In this document: piece after piece, positions 9,701 to 17,779 of the stretch
Numbering within the stretch: the first letter of the stretch is position 1
How the letters are laid out: each line of letters begins with the position of its first letter
From: Halorussus caseinilyticus
GTDB lineage: Archaea; Halobacteriota; Halobacteria; Halobacteriales; Haladaptataceae
Reading direction: 5' to 3'
Assembly (NCBI RefSeq): GCF_029338395.1
Contig: NZ_CP119809.1
Span: forward strand, 930,001 to 994,000
Length of the DNA: 64,000 nt
Notes under the pieces: generated by a model
What the model saw: the letters and a program-made list of their open reading frames with translations, nothing else
Told to the model about the DNA's origin: nothing
The model's database searches: none
Program-made: the position numbers and the translations under genes

Positions 9701-11078
9701 GCGCGCGGGGTCGTTCGCGCCGATGGGCGACCACGGCATCCTCGTCGTCGGGTCCCGTGAGGCGGGCGAGTTCGACCACCGGACCCGCCAGTTGGTGGAA
9801 CTGCTGGCCGCGAACGCGGAGGCGGCCTACGACAGGGTTGCCCGCGAAGAGCAACTCGCGGGCCACCGCGAGCAGTTGACCGCGCTCAACAACCTGAACG
9901 CCGTCGTCCGGGACATCAACGAGGCGCTGGTCCAGCAGTCCACCCGCGGGGAAGTCGAGCAGGTCGTCTGTGACCGACTGTCAGAGTCGGACTCCTACGA
10001 GTTCGCGTGGTTCGGCGAGGTCGACCCGCGGTCCGAGCGAGTCGAACTGACGACGGAGGCGGGCGTCGAGGGCTACCTCGACGCCATCGAGATTCCGGTG
10101 GCACCCGACGACGACCGGTCGAAAGAACCCACCGGACGGGCGGTGCTGACCGAGGAGGTGCAAATCTCCCAGAACGTCACCGAGGAGTGGGAACTCGAAG
10201 ACTGGCGCGACCACGCACGCACTCACGGCTTCCGGTCGGCGGCGGCGATTCCGGTCGTCCACGAGGACACCCTCTACGGGGTGTTGAACGTCTACACCGA
10301 GCGACCGAACGGGTTCGAGGGCGAGGAGCGCCGCGTCGTCGGACATCTCGGCGAAATCGTCGGCCACGCGATAGCCAGCATCGAGCGCAAGCGGGCGCTG
10401 ATGAGCGACGAGGTGGTCGAACTGGAGTTCTACATCCGAGACGTGTTCGAGGCGGTCGGCGTCCCCGAAAACGGCGGGACTATCTCGTTCCACCGGACCG
10501 TGCCGGTCGGCGATGGGAGGTTCGTGGAGTACGGTACCGCGACGGGCAACGGGATAGCGATGCTGGAGACGCTGACCGAGCGACTTCCCTACTGGGAGGA
10601 CGTGACGGTGATACGCGAGGAGTTCGGCACCGCGACGTTCGAGGCGCGACTCTCGGAACCGCCGGTGGTCTCGCTGGTCGCGTCCAACGGCGGGTACATC
10701 GACGCCGCGACCATCGAAGACGGCGACTACAACATGACCCTGCACTTCCCGCCGACGGTCGAAATCAGGAACGTGGTCGAACGCATCCGAGAGACCTACC
10801 CGACGGTGGAGGCCGTGACCCGGAGGCAGGTCTCCCGGTCGGGCGACTCGCTCCGGCGACTCGACGAGGTGCTGGCCGACGAGATGACCGACCGCCAGCG
10901 CACCGCGCTGGAAGCGGCCTACTTCGCGGGGTTCTTCGAGTGGCCGCGAGCGAGCAGCGCCCAAGAAGTCGCCGACTCGCTGGACGTGGCCGACGCGACG
11001 TTCCACCAGCACGTCCGATTGGCCGAACAGAAGCTACTGAGGGCGTTGTTCGAGGAATCGACCGCCGGTATCAGATGA
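6789..11078 (+). CDS. Multi-PAS/GAF Bat-type sensor and transcriptional regulator
   Basis: A 1429-residue cytoplasmic protein of the bacterio-opsin-activator type. Approximate order: N-terminal helix-turn-helix (1-75), PAS (85-200), GAF (210-365), four further PAS domains (370-490, 505-620, 625-740, 745-860), two GAF domains (870-1000, 1010-1160), a Bat-associated sensor domain (1170-1330) and a C-terminal HTH_10 (about 1360-1425). There is no histidine kinase core and no membrane segment, so sensing and DNA binding are in one chain. Bat proteins control light- and oxygen-responsive genes; the signal here is unknown. The start at 6789 follows a TATA-like CTTATGTT by about 25 bases; the frame is open from 6687. 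Two PAS domains (starting at about 8660 and 9020) are near copies. Confidence 0.88.
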   Translation: MDAADALADTIAVFDGSDAPATPYTTNEVADALDCSRRTAYNRLERLVERDDLETKKVGARGRVWWRPPADSDAASDLRESKRRFRSLVEAVDEYAIFRLDPKGRVVSWNEGAERIKGYDREEILGEHVSTFYTDEDAAAGVPDRNLADAADRGTIEQEGWRVGADGSRFWARVTLSAIRDDGELVGYAKVVRDMTEDRYAETERRLLYSTTHAIAAADTFEDGLCATLREVCAATDWEFGETWIPDDGGVLERASADYAEDGTLEPFGTVSESFTFERGEGLPGRVWESGDSEWIRDAATAGEETFVRTDEADRHDIGSALAVPITTEGGVVAVLVLAMTDSRPPDERMVELLTSVGVELGELVEHQRATAALAREKELTERILAASQTGIAVFDADGSVVRSNRRMSDIVGVSHAEMERYTAGEREMTNESGETVRLEKKPVREVLETGESVTEREVRIELPNAENRWVSVTAVPLEDEDGELERVVATANDVTRLKRQTQRLERQREDLRRELDDVFERIDDAFFALDENLQFTYVNERAESLLDVETADVLGGHVWNELEPSSAAQAAFEEALATQESTVFEGYYEPLETWFETHVYPSESGLSVYFQDVTERKERERELEQYERIVETVDDGVYVLDNDSRFVTANSAYEELTGYSADELRGRSASILATDDATLHRAERIHEGLVTGDEETGRIETEIERKDGQRIPVETHFAPYDLGDDVGRVGVLRDVTERRHRERELEEYERIIETVDDGVYVVNDDGEFVLVNDAYAEMLGYDREELLGCHVSLVADEETLELASEIDREIETSDDRVTAEADLLTKDGRRLPTEATFSNLPSDDGVHRVGVVRDVTDRRKFEETLKALHDSARQLLGAGSAAEVGDIVVGTATDVLDLPGVVVYRHDADDGLLVPAERSVVADFMRREFPEVPADATSITGSIFADGDPAHYDDICEVANLSVDPEHTEMRAGSFAPMGDHGILVVGSREAGEFDHRTRQLVELLAANAEAAYDRVAREEQLAGHREQLTALNNLNAVVRDINEALVQQSTRGEVEQVVCDRLSESDSYEFAWFGEVDPRSERVELTTEAGVEGYLDAIEIPVAPDDDRSKEPTGRAVLTEEVQISQNVTEEWELEDWRDHARTHGFRSAAAIPVVHEDTLYGVLNVYTERPNGFEGEERRVVGHLGEIVGHAIASIERKRALMSDEVVELEFYIRDVFEAVGVPENGGTISFHRTVPVGDGRFVEYGTATGNGIAMLETLTERLPYWEDVTVIREEFGTATFEARLSEPPVVSLVASNGGYIDAATIEDGDYNMTLHFPPTVEIRNVVERIRETYPTVEAVTRRQVSRSGDSLRRLDEVLADEMTDRQRTALEAAYFAGFFEWPRASSAQEVADSLDVADATFHQHVRLAEQKLLRALFEESTAGIR

Positions 11079-11082
11079 GCTA

Positions 11083-11094
11083 ACCTTTTTTATT
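11083..11094 (+). terminator. Probable T-rich terminator after the Bat-type regulator
   Basis: CCTTTTTTATTA begins within 5 bases of the stop codon region of the upstream gene. A run of six T is a strong archaeal stop signal; the sequence could also serve as a weak promoter for the next gene. Confidence 0.5.
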
Positions 11095-11139
11095 AGGCAA
11101 CGTGGTTAATCCCGTGCCGACTGAACGAACGGCCATAGC

Positions 11140-11835
11140 ATGTCCCGCTCCCGTAGCTATCGAAGTCGCTTCGACGCGAACGTCTCGCTCGGTCGGTCGC
11201 TAGACGCCGTACTCGACGCGCTGGCGAGTCGGCGTCGGCGCGAGGCGCTTTCGGTCCTCCGAACCCGCGAGGGGTCGGTCTCCGAGTCCGACCTCGTGTC
11301 CCACGTCGTCGCCCGACGCGCGGACAAACCGCTCCTCGACGTGACCCGCGAGGAACACCGGCAGACGTGGACCCGGTTTCACCACGTCCACCTGCCGAAA
11401 CTGGCCGACGCCGGACTGATTCGCCGGAGCGACGGCCGGGTCTCGGCGGCGAGCAGTCCGGTCCTCGACCGACCCGAGTTCGACGCGCTCGTCCGACGAG
11501 ACGACGGCGAGACCGACGACGAATCGGACGACCGGGACGCGATACTTTCGGCGCTAGCAGACGGTCGGCGTCGGACGGTGCTGTCGGTCCTGCGGGAGAC
11601 CGGACGGCTCGAACTCCCCACGCTCGCGCGCCGGGTCGCGGCGCGGGAGGACGACGCGCCCGGCGGCCCGTCCGACGAGCGAGTCGAGTCGGTTCTGGCC
11701 GGACTCCGCCACGCTCACGCCCCGAAACTGGCCGCGGCCGGGTTAGTGGAGTACGACGACGCCCGCGGGACAATCAGCTACGAGGGCCATCCGGCGTTCG
11801 ACCCGCGATGGCTTCTGAGAGCGCGAGACGAGTAG
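11140..11835 (+). CDS. Tandem winged-helix (DUF7344-type) putative regulator
   Basis: A 231-residue protein made of two similar halves. Half one (about 20-100) has LDAVLDALASRRRREALSVL and half two (about 125-215) has ILSALADGRRRTVLSVL; each continues to a matching H.HVHLPKLADAGL or HAHAPKLAAAGL segment that looks like the second part of a winged helix. These features fit the haloarchaeal DUF7344 family of predicted DNA-binding proteins, here as an internal duplication. No ligand domain or membrane helix is present. It follows the Bat-type regulator on the same strand, 61 bases after its stop. The target is unknown. Confidence 0.7.
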   Translation: MSRSRSYRSRFDANVSLGRSLDAVLDALASRRRREALSVLRTREGSVSESDLVSHVVARRADKPLLDVTREEHRQTWTRFHHVHLPKLADAGLIRRSDGRVSAASSPVLDRPEFDALVRRDDGETDDESDDRDAILSALADGRRRTVLSVLRETGRLELPTLARRVAAREDDAPGGPSDERVESVLAGLRHAHAPKLAAAGLVEYDDARGTISYEGHPAFDPRWLLRARDE

Positions 11836-11893
11836 CCTCGGCGGAGCGAGTCGCGCCGCGAGACGAGTCGGCGCGCCGACTCGTCTCGCGGTC

Positions 11894-12985
11894 TCAGTCC
11901 AGCACGTCCGCGAGGGCGTCCATCGTCCGCTCGACGCGTTCGGCGTCGGCGTTGTACCCCATGTGACCGACGCGAAGCACGTCGTCTTCGAGTTCGCCGA
12001 GACCGGTCGCCACGACGACGCCGTGGTCGGTTTCGAGTCGGCGCTGAAGGTCGCTCGCCCGACCTTCGGTCCGGAACGCGGTCACGGTCGGCGAACAGAG
12101 CGCCGTCGAGTCCGCGAACGGGTCGAGTCCGAGGTCACGGCCGCGTTCGCGGCACTGCTCGGCGACCGACTCGTGGCGGTCGTAGGCGCTCGCAAGGCCC
12201 TCCTCCAGCAGTCGGTCGAGCGAGGCGTCGAGCGCGTAGAGGTTCGAGACGGCGTGAGTGTACGGTAAGTGTGGCGGTTCGTCGTCGGGGAGGTCAACGT
12301 CGCGCCACGGGGCGAGACTGGTGTAGAAGGTGTCCTGTTCGGTCGCCTCGACTTTCTCCCACGCCCGGTCGCTGACCGAGAGGGTGGTCAGTCCCGGCGG
12401 GGAACTCAGGCACTTCTGGGACGCGCCCAGACACACGTCGATGTCGTCGGTCGGCACCGCGGTCCCGCCTAGCGACGACACGGCATCGACTATCGTCAGG
12501 ACGCCCGCGTCCCGTAGCAGGGCCAGAATCTCGCCGAGGTCGTTGAGGACGCCGGTCGGCGTCTCGCAGTGGACCATCGTGGCGGCGGCGAAGTCGTGGT
12601 CGGCCACCACCGACTTCACCGCCTCGGGGTCGAATCCCGACTCGGGCGGCGCGTCGTGGACCACCGCCTCGCCGCCGTGCATCTCCACGAAGTCCGCGAA
12701 CCCCTCCCCGAAGATGCCGTTCGCCAGACACAGCACCTCCTCGCCGGGTTCGACCAGCGAGGCGACACTCGCTTCGAGACCGAGCATCCCCTCGCCGCTC
12801 AGGACGAGTACGTCGTCGTCGGTGTCGTAGACCCGCGCGGTCTTCTCCAGCACGTCGCGGTAGAACGGCGAGAACTCGGCCTGTACGTCGGGGTTGACCG
12901 GTGCGCGACTCATCGCCTCCCGTACTTCGGGCGGGACGGCGGTCGGGCCGGGCGTCATCAGCAGTTCGTCGCGGTCTTCGACCAT
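11894..12985 (-). CDS. Alanine-glyoxylate / serine-pyruvate-type aminotransferase
   Basis: A 363-residue class V (fold-type I) PLP aminotransferase. LMTPGPTAVPPEV near the N terminus, the GEGMLGLEA segment and GASQKCLSSPPGL, with the probable PLP lysine, match the alanine-glyoxylate, serine-pyruvate and serine-glyoxylate group. The start at 12985 lies about 25 bases after a minus-strand CTTTAGA box, whereas the open frame reaches 13123. It probably links glyoxylate or pyruvate to alanine or serine; the precise pair cannot be read. It is divergent from the transducer gene. Confidence 0.85.
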   Translation of the reverse strand: MVEDRDELLMTPGPTAVPPEVREAMSRAPVNPDVQAEFSPFYRDVLEKTARVYDTDDDVLVLSGEGMLGLEASVASLVEPGEEVLCLANGIFGEGFADFVEMHGGEAVVHDAPPESGFDPEAVKSVVADHDFAAATMVHCETPTGVLNDLGEILALLRDAGVLTIVDAVSSLGGTAVPTDDIDVCLGASQKCLSSPPGLTTLSVSDRAWEKVEATEQDTFYTSLAPWRDVDLPDDEPPHLPYTHAVSNLYALDASLDRLLEEGLASAYDRHESVAEQCRERGRDLGLDPFADSTALCSPTVTAFRTEGRASDLQRRLETDHGVVVATGLGELEDDVLRVGHMGYNADAERVERTMDALADVLD

Positions 12986-13318
12986 GGGCGGAGTTGGTGG
13001 GCGAGCGTCTAAAGGACCCCTGTTCGGTCGCGTTCGGAGCAGGTGGGGACGACACGCCGTCGGCAACTGACCAACTAAGAAATACGAATAATTGTTTACC
13101 AATTCTATATACGTCCCTTCCAATTAAAGAGTTAGCTCTAACGGCCGACACGCGGGCGTATCTGACAAATCGCTCGCACACCGCGACGGCGAACCCGCCA
13201 CCGCGAAACCCCCGCCCGTCGTCCCGGAACGACCCGCCTCCGCCGACCCCACTGAAAATTTAGATAATTCGTCGGCAATTAGATTTATACACGGACTATC
13301 GGAAAGACCAACACATAA
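12986..13318. promoter_or_regulatory. Divergent promoter region (aminotransferase / transducer)
   Basis: No gene is seen in these 333 bases. A minus-strand TATA-like box (CTTTAGA, about 13008-13014) serves the aminotransferase. On the plus strand TTATA at 13285-13289 lies 30 bases before the transducer ATG. Between them is an AT-rich tract (13078-13142) that ends with the small inverted repeat GTTAG-CT-CTAAC (13131-13142), a possible regulator site. Confidence 0.5.
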
Positions 13319-15856
13319 ATGAAAGATGAAAATAGCACGGGGGAGACAACCGAAGATACGTCGTCTGGGTCCGGGGACCGTTCGGCGTGGAGTCGGTTCG
13401 TCGCCGCGGCGACGCCAGCGGCGATTCGGCGGCGGTACGCGGCGAAGTTCACGCTCTCGATTACGCTCGTCGTCCTCGTGGTCGGCGCGGCTGGCGCGAC
13501 GACCTACGTGGACGCCAGAGACATGGCGCGCGACGAGGCCGCGGCGGAAGTCGAATCGACGGTGACGCTACAGGCCGACTCGCTGAGTCGCTGGATAGCG
13601 GGGGTGCGGACCCAGACCCGGACGCTCTCGGCGCGCGAGTCGCTGGCGGCGGGCGACCGGACCGAGAAGCGTCGGCGACTCGCGGCGGCGATGAACCGGT
13701 CTTCGAACGGGGTGCGGGCGATGTATCTGGTGGACGCCGACCGCGGCGTCGTGACCGCCAGCACGATGCGGACCGTCGAAGGGTGGTCGCTAGACCGAGT
13801 GGAGATGCCGTGGTCGAACGCGTCTGTCGCCGCCTCGTTCGGGGGCGACGACGACGTGTGGACTTCGAGGGCGTACGTCTCGAAGACCACGACGTACACC
13901 GACGAGGACTCGCCGTGGTACACCGACGACCACAAGTACATGGCCGTCGCCAGCCCCGTCGCCGGTGCCGACGACACGTATCTAGTCGTCGCGGGCGGCA
14001 TCGACGACCGAGTGAAGCGACTCCACCAACCCGCGACCAACCAGACGACGTGGATTGTCGATACCGACGGCGAGACGGTCTTGGCGTCCGACGCGACCAA
14101 CGTCTCGTCGGCGGGTCTGGTGGCCGTCGGCGGTCCCGACCTCTCGTCGGCGGACGGCCGGGGCGCGTCGGCGGACGACGACTCGCCGACCGACGGCGTG
14201 GACTCGATTGCCACCCTGCGAGAGCGTGGCGACTACGTGCTGGCCTACGCGCCCATCGAGGGAACCGACTGGGTGGCGGCGACCGCTATCCAGAAACGGG
14301 AGGCCTACGCGCTGAGCGGGGCCGTCGGACGGAACATCGGTCTGCTCGTGGGCGCGACGCTGGTTTCGTTGCTCGGCGTCGGTCTCGTCCTCGGCCGTCG
14401 AACCGTCCGACCGCTGGCGGACCTGCGCGAGCGGAGTCGGCGCATGGAGCAGGGCGAACTCGACGTGGCGCTCGCGACCCGCCGCGAGGACGAGTTCGGC
14501 CGCCTCTACGCCGCGTTCGCCAGCATGCGCGACGAGTTGCGCGACCAGATTCGGACGACCGAGCGTCTCAACCGCCACCTCGAACGGAAGGCCGACGACT
14601 ACCGCGAAGTGATGGAGGCGTGCGCCGACGGCGACCTGACCCGGCGGATGGACGCCGAGAGCGACAACGAGGCGATGGTCGCCATCGCCGAGGCGTTCAA
14701 CGGGATGCTGGCCGACATCGAGGCGACGATGGCCGACCTCGCGGCGTTCGCCGACGGGGTTGCCGACGCCAGCGAAGTCGTGACCGCCTCCTCCGAAGAG
14801 GTGTACTCGGCCAGCGAGCAAGTCACCGAGTCGATTCAGGAGATTTCGGCCGGGGCAGACAGCCAGAACGAGCAGTTACGGACCGTCGCGGACGAACTCA
14901 GCGGCCTGTCGGCGACGACCGAGGAGATAGCGGCCTCCTCGAATCAGGTCGCCGAACTCGCGGCCGAGACGGCCGAGACCGGACGCGAAGGCCGCGAGGC
15001 CGCCCAAGACGCGATTCGCGGACTCGCCGAAATCGAGGCGGAGTCGGACGAAGCGGTCGCCGAAATCCAGCGCCTCGAAGACGAGGTGACTGAGGTGGAC
15101 GAACTCGCCGAGTTCATCCGGGAGATAGCCACCCAGACCAACATGCTCGCGCTCAACGCCAGCATCGAGGTGTCGCGGTCGAGTACCGACGGCGGCAACC
15201 CCGAGGGGTTCGCGGCGGTGGCGAACAAAATCAAGGACCTCGCGGAGGAGACCAAAATCGCGGCCGAGGACATCGAACGACGACTCGACCGCATCGAGAC
15301 CCAGACCGAGCGCACCGGCGAAGAAGTCCAGTCCGCGAGCGCCCGGATTTCCGACCACACCGACTCCATCGCCCGCGCCGTGGACGCGCTGGAAGAAATC
15401 GCCGACTACGCCCAAGAGACCAACACCGGCGTCCAGAGCATCAGCGAGGCGACCGAACAGCAGGCCGACGCCACCGAGGAAGTCGTCGCCATGTTCGACG
15501 AGGTGGCCCGAATCAGCGACGAGACGACCGGGGAGGCGTCGAACGTCGCCGCGGCCGCCGAGGAACAGACTTCCGCGCTCACCGAAGTCTCGCGGTCGGC
15601 CAGCGACCTGACCGTGCAGGCCGAACGCCTCTCGGCCGCCCTCGACCGCTTCGAGACCGACGCCGACGGCGACCGGTCGCCGTCGGCGGACGCTGACCTG
15701 CCGAGCGACTTCGCGGACGGCCGGTTCGCGCTTCCGGCGGACGCCGACGACCCCGAAGCGATTTTCGGCCGGGCAGACGACGCCGACGCGGAAACCGACG
15801 GCGCGAGCGACGACGGGACGGACGAGCGACCCGCCGAGTCGCCGGACTCGGCGTAG
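13319..15856 (+). CDS. Halobacterial transducer (methyl-accepting taxis protein)
   Basis: An 845-residue membrane transducer. A membrane helix at about 44-63 and another at about 336-359 enclose an extracellular sensor of some 270 residues that looks like a double-Cache domain (MYLVD, YMAVASPV, YVLAYAPIEGTDWV). HAMP domains follow (about 360-413 and probably 430-480), then the long coiled-coil signalling domain with the hairpin tip EIATQTNMLALNASIEVSRS that binds CheA and CheW. The acidic tail after about 785 is disordered. Such proteins steer the archaellum toward or away from chemicals. No che or arl gene is in the window, so it is an orphan; its ligand is unknown. Confidence 0.92.
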   Translation: MKDENSTGETTEDTSSGSGDRSAWSRFVAAATPAAIRRRYAAKFTLSITLVVLVVGAAGATTYVDARDMARDEAAAEVESTVTLQADSLSRWIAGVRTQTRTLSARESLAAGDRTEKRRRLAAAMNRSSNGVRAMYLVDADRGVVTASTMRTVEGWSLDRVEMPWSNASVAASFGGDDDVWTSRAYVSKTTTYTDEDSPWYTDDHKYMAVASPVAGADDTYLVVAGGIDDRVKRLHQPATNQTTWIVDTDGETVLASDATNVSSAGLVAVGGPDLSSADGRGASADDDSPTDGVDSIATLRERGDYVLAYAPIEGTDWVAATAIQKREAYALSGAVGRNIGLLVGATLVSLLGVGLVLGRRTVRPLADLRERSRRMEQGELDVALATRREDEFGRLYAAFASMRDELRDQIRTTERLNRHLERKADDYREVMEACADGDLTRRMDAESDNEAMVAIAEAFNGMLADIEATMADLAAFADGVADASEVVTASSEEVYSASEQVTESIQEISAGADSQNEQLRTVADELSGLSATTEEIAASSNQVAELAAETAETGREGREAAQDAIRGLAEIEAESDEAVAEIQRLEDEVTEVDELAEFIREIATQTNMLALNASIEVSRSSTDGGNPEGFAAVANKIKDLAEETKIAAEDIERRLDRIETQTERTGEEVQSASARISDHTDSIARAVDALEEIADYAQETNTGVQSISEATEQQADATEEVVAMFDEVARISDETTGEASNVAAAAEEQTSALTEVSRSASDLTVQAERLSAALDRFETDADGDRSPSADADLPSDFADGRFALPADADDPEAIFGRADDADAETDGASDDGTDERPAESPDSA

Positions 15857-15896
15857 TGGAGAAATCTCTCGTCGTCTCGATGTTTCGGAAAACGAG

Positions 15897-15971
15897 TGGG
15901 CGCTACAGGATTTGAACCCGTGGCAGCTTGGTCCGAAGCCAAGTACTCTGTCCAGACTGAGCTAAGCGCCC
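15897..15971 (-). tRNA. tRNA-Arg (anticodon TCG)
   Basis: Read on the minus strand, the acceptor GGGCGCT pairs with AGCGCCC plus discriminator A. The D arm is GCTC/GAGT, the anticodon arm CTTGG-CTTCGGA-CCAAG gives anticodon TCG for CGA codons, and the T arm is ACGGG-TTCAAAT-CCTGT. CCA is not encoded. A minus-strand TTTAAA box (15998-16003) lies 27 bases before the 5' end. The gene is intact at 75 bases with no intron. Confidence 0.96.
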
Positions 15972-16028
15972 TCGCTCACTTCTACTGGCCGGGTAGTTTT
16001 AAACATCATGGTTTCGACCCGGCGTGTG

Positions 16029-16214
16029 CTATGGTGACGAGGCATCACCAGCGACGACGCCGTCCCAGTCGATGCGGTCGATGACGTACCCGCCGCAGTC
16101 GGGGCACGTCTGCCGGTCGAGTGGGAACGCCGCGCCGCAGTCTTTGCACTCGTAGGTCTCCTCCGAGTCGGCGTCGGCGCAGACCACGCGTGCGAGTTTG
16201 TCGGCGAGACTCAT
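16029..16214 (-). CDS. Small zinc-ribbon protein
   Basis: A 61-residue protein with two CxxC pairs, C23/C26 and C37/C40 (ECKDCGAAF and QTCPDCGG), spaced as in a zinc-ribbon or rubredoxin-like knuckle. The rest is a short N-terminal helix and an acidic tail. Haloarchaea carry many such small zinc-finger proteins and their roles are mostly unknown. It lies directly upstream of tRNA-Arg on the same strand. Confidence 0.7.
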   Translation of the reverse strand: MSLADKLARVVCADADSEETYECKDCGAAFPLDRQTCPDCGGYVIDRIDWDGVVAGDASSP

Positions 16215-16360
16215 TCGTAGTGTACCGCTACGTGTACGCCCGTTTCTACGAACTGCCTAAAGACGTTTTCTATTCGCTCGGACGAGAACCGGCGGCAGAA
16301 ACGCTGAGACGCTTTCTTTCTCCACGACGCGAGATAGTGACAACTCCCGTATGAGCGCCG

Positions 16361-17671
16361 CTACTGTCGAGAAACCGACACAGAGAGGTGGTCAACCGGA
16401 ATCTCCTCGGAGGTTGACGGCGACGCCGACGGGTCGGCGTCGCCGTCACTTTCGGTGCCCTCGGCGAGGAGCGCGCGCAGACATCGGCCGACGAGCGCGG
16501 CGTCCTCGGACTCTACGTCGTCGGCCGCGTCCGGACCCAGCGCGCGCCGGAGGTCTCCCGTGTCGGAGGGGTTCGGTGCGCTCGCCCGTTCGTCCGCGCC
16601 GTCCCGGCCGAGTTCCCACAGGCGGAGCCACGTCCACACCGTCGCGGTCAGGTACCGCCGGGCGAGTCCCTCGGGGTCCGAAACCGAGGGAATCGTGGCG
16701 AGATAGGCCGCCGCGTGGGAGTCGGCGATGGCGACGTTCTCGCCGACCCACTCGCGGACCGCCGACGCCGAGGCCCCCGGTTCGAGGTCCTCGGCCGCGC
16801 GTTCACAGAGGTCGGCCTCCTCGTCGGCGACTCGGTGGAACGCGTCGCCGACGACGATAGCGTCCGCCCCGGCGTCGAGCATTGCGGTAGCGCGCTCGCG
16901 GGAGTCGAGTCCCCCGCCGTACCAGAGCCGCGACCACGACAGACTCTCGGAGACGGCGGCCAGCGTCTCGGCGGCCTCGTCGCCGCCGTAGGTGCCCGAG
17001 TATTCGAGGTAGACGAGTTCGCTCTCGAGGTGTCGTTCGGCCGCCATCGCTCGCTGTTTGGTCTCGCTCGCCGAGAGCAGGTCCGACTCGGTGACGTTGG
17101 CTTCGCGGGCCGCCGCGCTGTCGGGGTTCTGGATGACGTAGGCCTCGAAGACTGCCTCGGCGAGCAACCACGAGGTAGTCACGTCCGCGAGCGCGTCCGC
17201 GAGGCGCGCGGGGAGCCACGGGAGTTTCTCGCCGAGCAGTTCGGGCACCAGCTCCTCCCGGATATACTCGGTGCCCTCCCCCAACTGCCCGACCAGCGAC
17301 TCCGAATCGCCGTTCAGCACCTCGGGAATGGCGAGCAGGTCGGCCCGCTCGCGGGTCCGGGGGGTGACGTGACGCGGGCCGCTGGGTTCGTGGAACACCG
17401 GTACCGAGGCTGGCGCGAGCAGGTCGAACGTCTCTTCAGTGTTGCGGGCGGTTACGTCCGCGGACCCGCCGACCGACACCGCGCTCGTGTGCCGGAGGTA
17501 GACCGGATAGAGCAGTGGCAGTTTCTTCGCGTTCTCGGGGTCTACTTTCGTGACGTGGGTCCAGTCGGCGGGAACCGGATTGGTATCGACCGGCAACACG
17601 GTCCGGGCGGCCAGCGTCATCCCGCGGCCGACGCGACCCAGCGAGCGCGCGGCACCGTCGAGACTCGTCAT
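16361..17671 (-). CDS. Enlarged GGGP-synthase (PcrB)-family protein
   Basis: A 436-residue protein with the core of geranylgeranylglyceryl phosphate synthase: an N-terminal HVTKVDP (Asp ligand), VFHEPSG, VYLEYSGTYGG, the phosphate-binding LWYGGGLDS and ADAIVVGDAFH. The usual archaeal enzyme has about 230-250 residues. Here an insert of some 60 residues (LGEGTEYIREELVPELLGEK onward) and a C-terminal extension of about 130 residues are added. The ordinary enzyme joins glycerol-1-phosphate to GGPP in ether-lipid synthesis; this relative may be a second synthase or have another role. The ATG at 17671 follows the TATA box at 17697-17706 by 26 bases. Confidence 0.72.
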   Translation of the reverse strand: MTSLDGAARSLGRVGRGMTLAARTVLPVDTNPVPADWTHVTKVDPENAKKLPLLYPVYLRHTSAVSVGGSADVTARNTEETFDLLAPASVPVFHEPSGPRHVTPRTRERADLLAIPEVLNGDSESLVGQLGEGTEYIREELVPELLGEKLPWLPARLADALADVTTSWLLAEAVFEAYVIQNPDSAAAREANVTESDLLSASETKQRAMAAERHLESELVYLEYSGTYGGDEAAETLAAVSESLSWSRLWYGGGLDSRERATAMLDAGADAIVVGDAFHRVADEEADLCERAAEDLEPGASASAVREWVGENVAIADSHAAAYLATIPSVSDPEGLARRYLTATVWTWLRLWELGRDGADERASAPNPSDTGDLRRALGPDAADDVESEDAALVGRCLRALLAEGTESDGDADPSASPSTSEEIPVDHLSVSVSRQ

Positions 17672-17696
17672 ACACGCCCACAACCCGGCGTCAGGT

Positions 17697-17706
17697 AGAT
17701 AAATAG
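17697..17706 (-). promoter_or_regulatory. TATA-like promoter of the GGGP-synthase-family gene
   Basis: On the minus strand the site reads CTATTTATCT and lies 26 bases before the ATG at 17671. The divergent gene at 17780 has its own TGATATACC at about 17748-17756. Confidence 0.55.
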
Positions 17707-17779
17707 CTCGTTTCCGGCGGGCCGGACTCCCGGCAGTTCCACAACCCTGATATACCGCGACGGGCGAGTCTCCGACAAC

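Noticed and set aside
7463-9760. 765-codon plus-strand frame inside the Bat-type regulator
   Set aside because: Out-of-frame arginine-rich translation of a well-supported gene.
11379-11966. Extra open frames over the tandem winged-helix gene
   Set aside because: They are alternate-frame products of a GC-rich gene and lack domain content.
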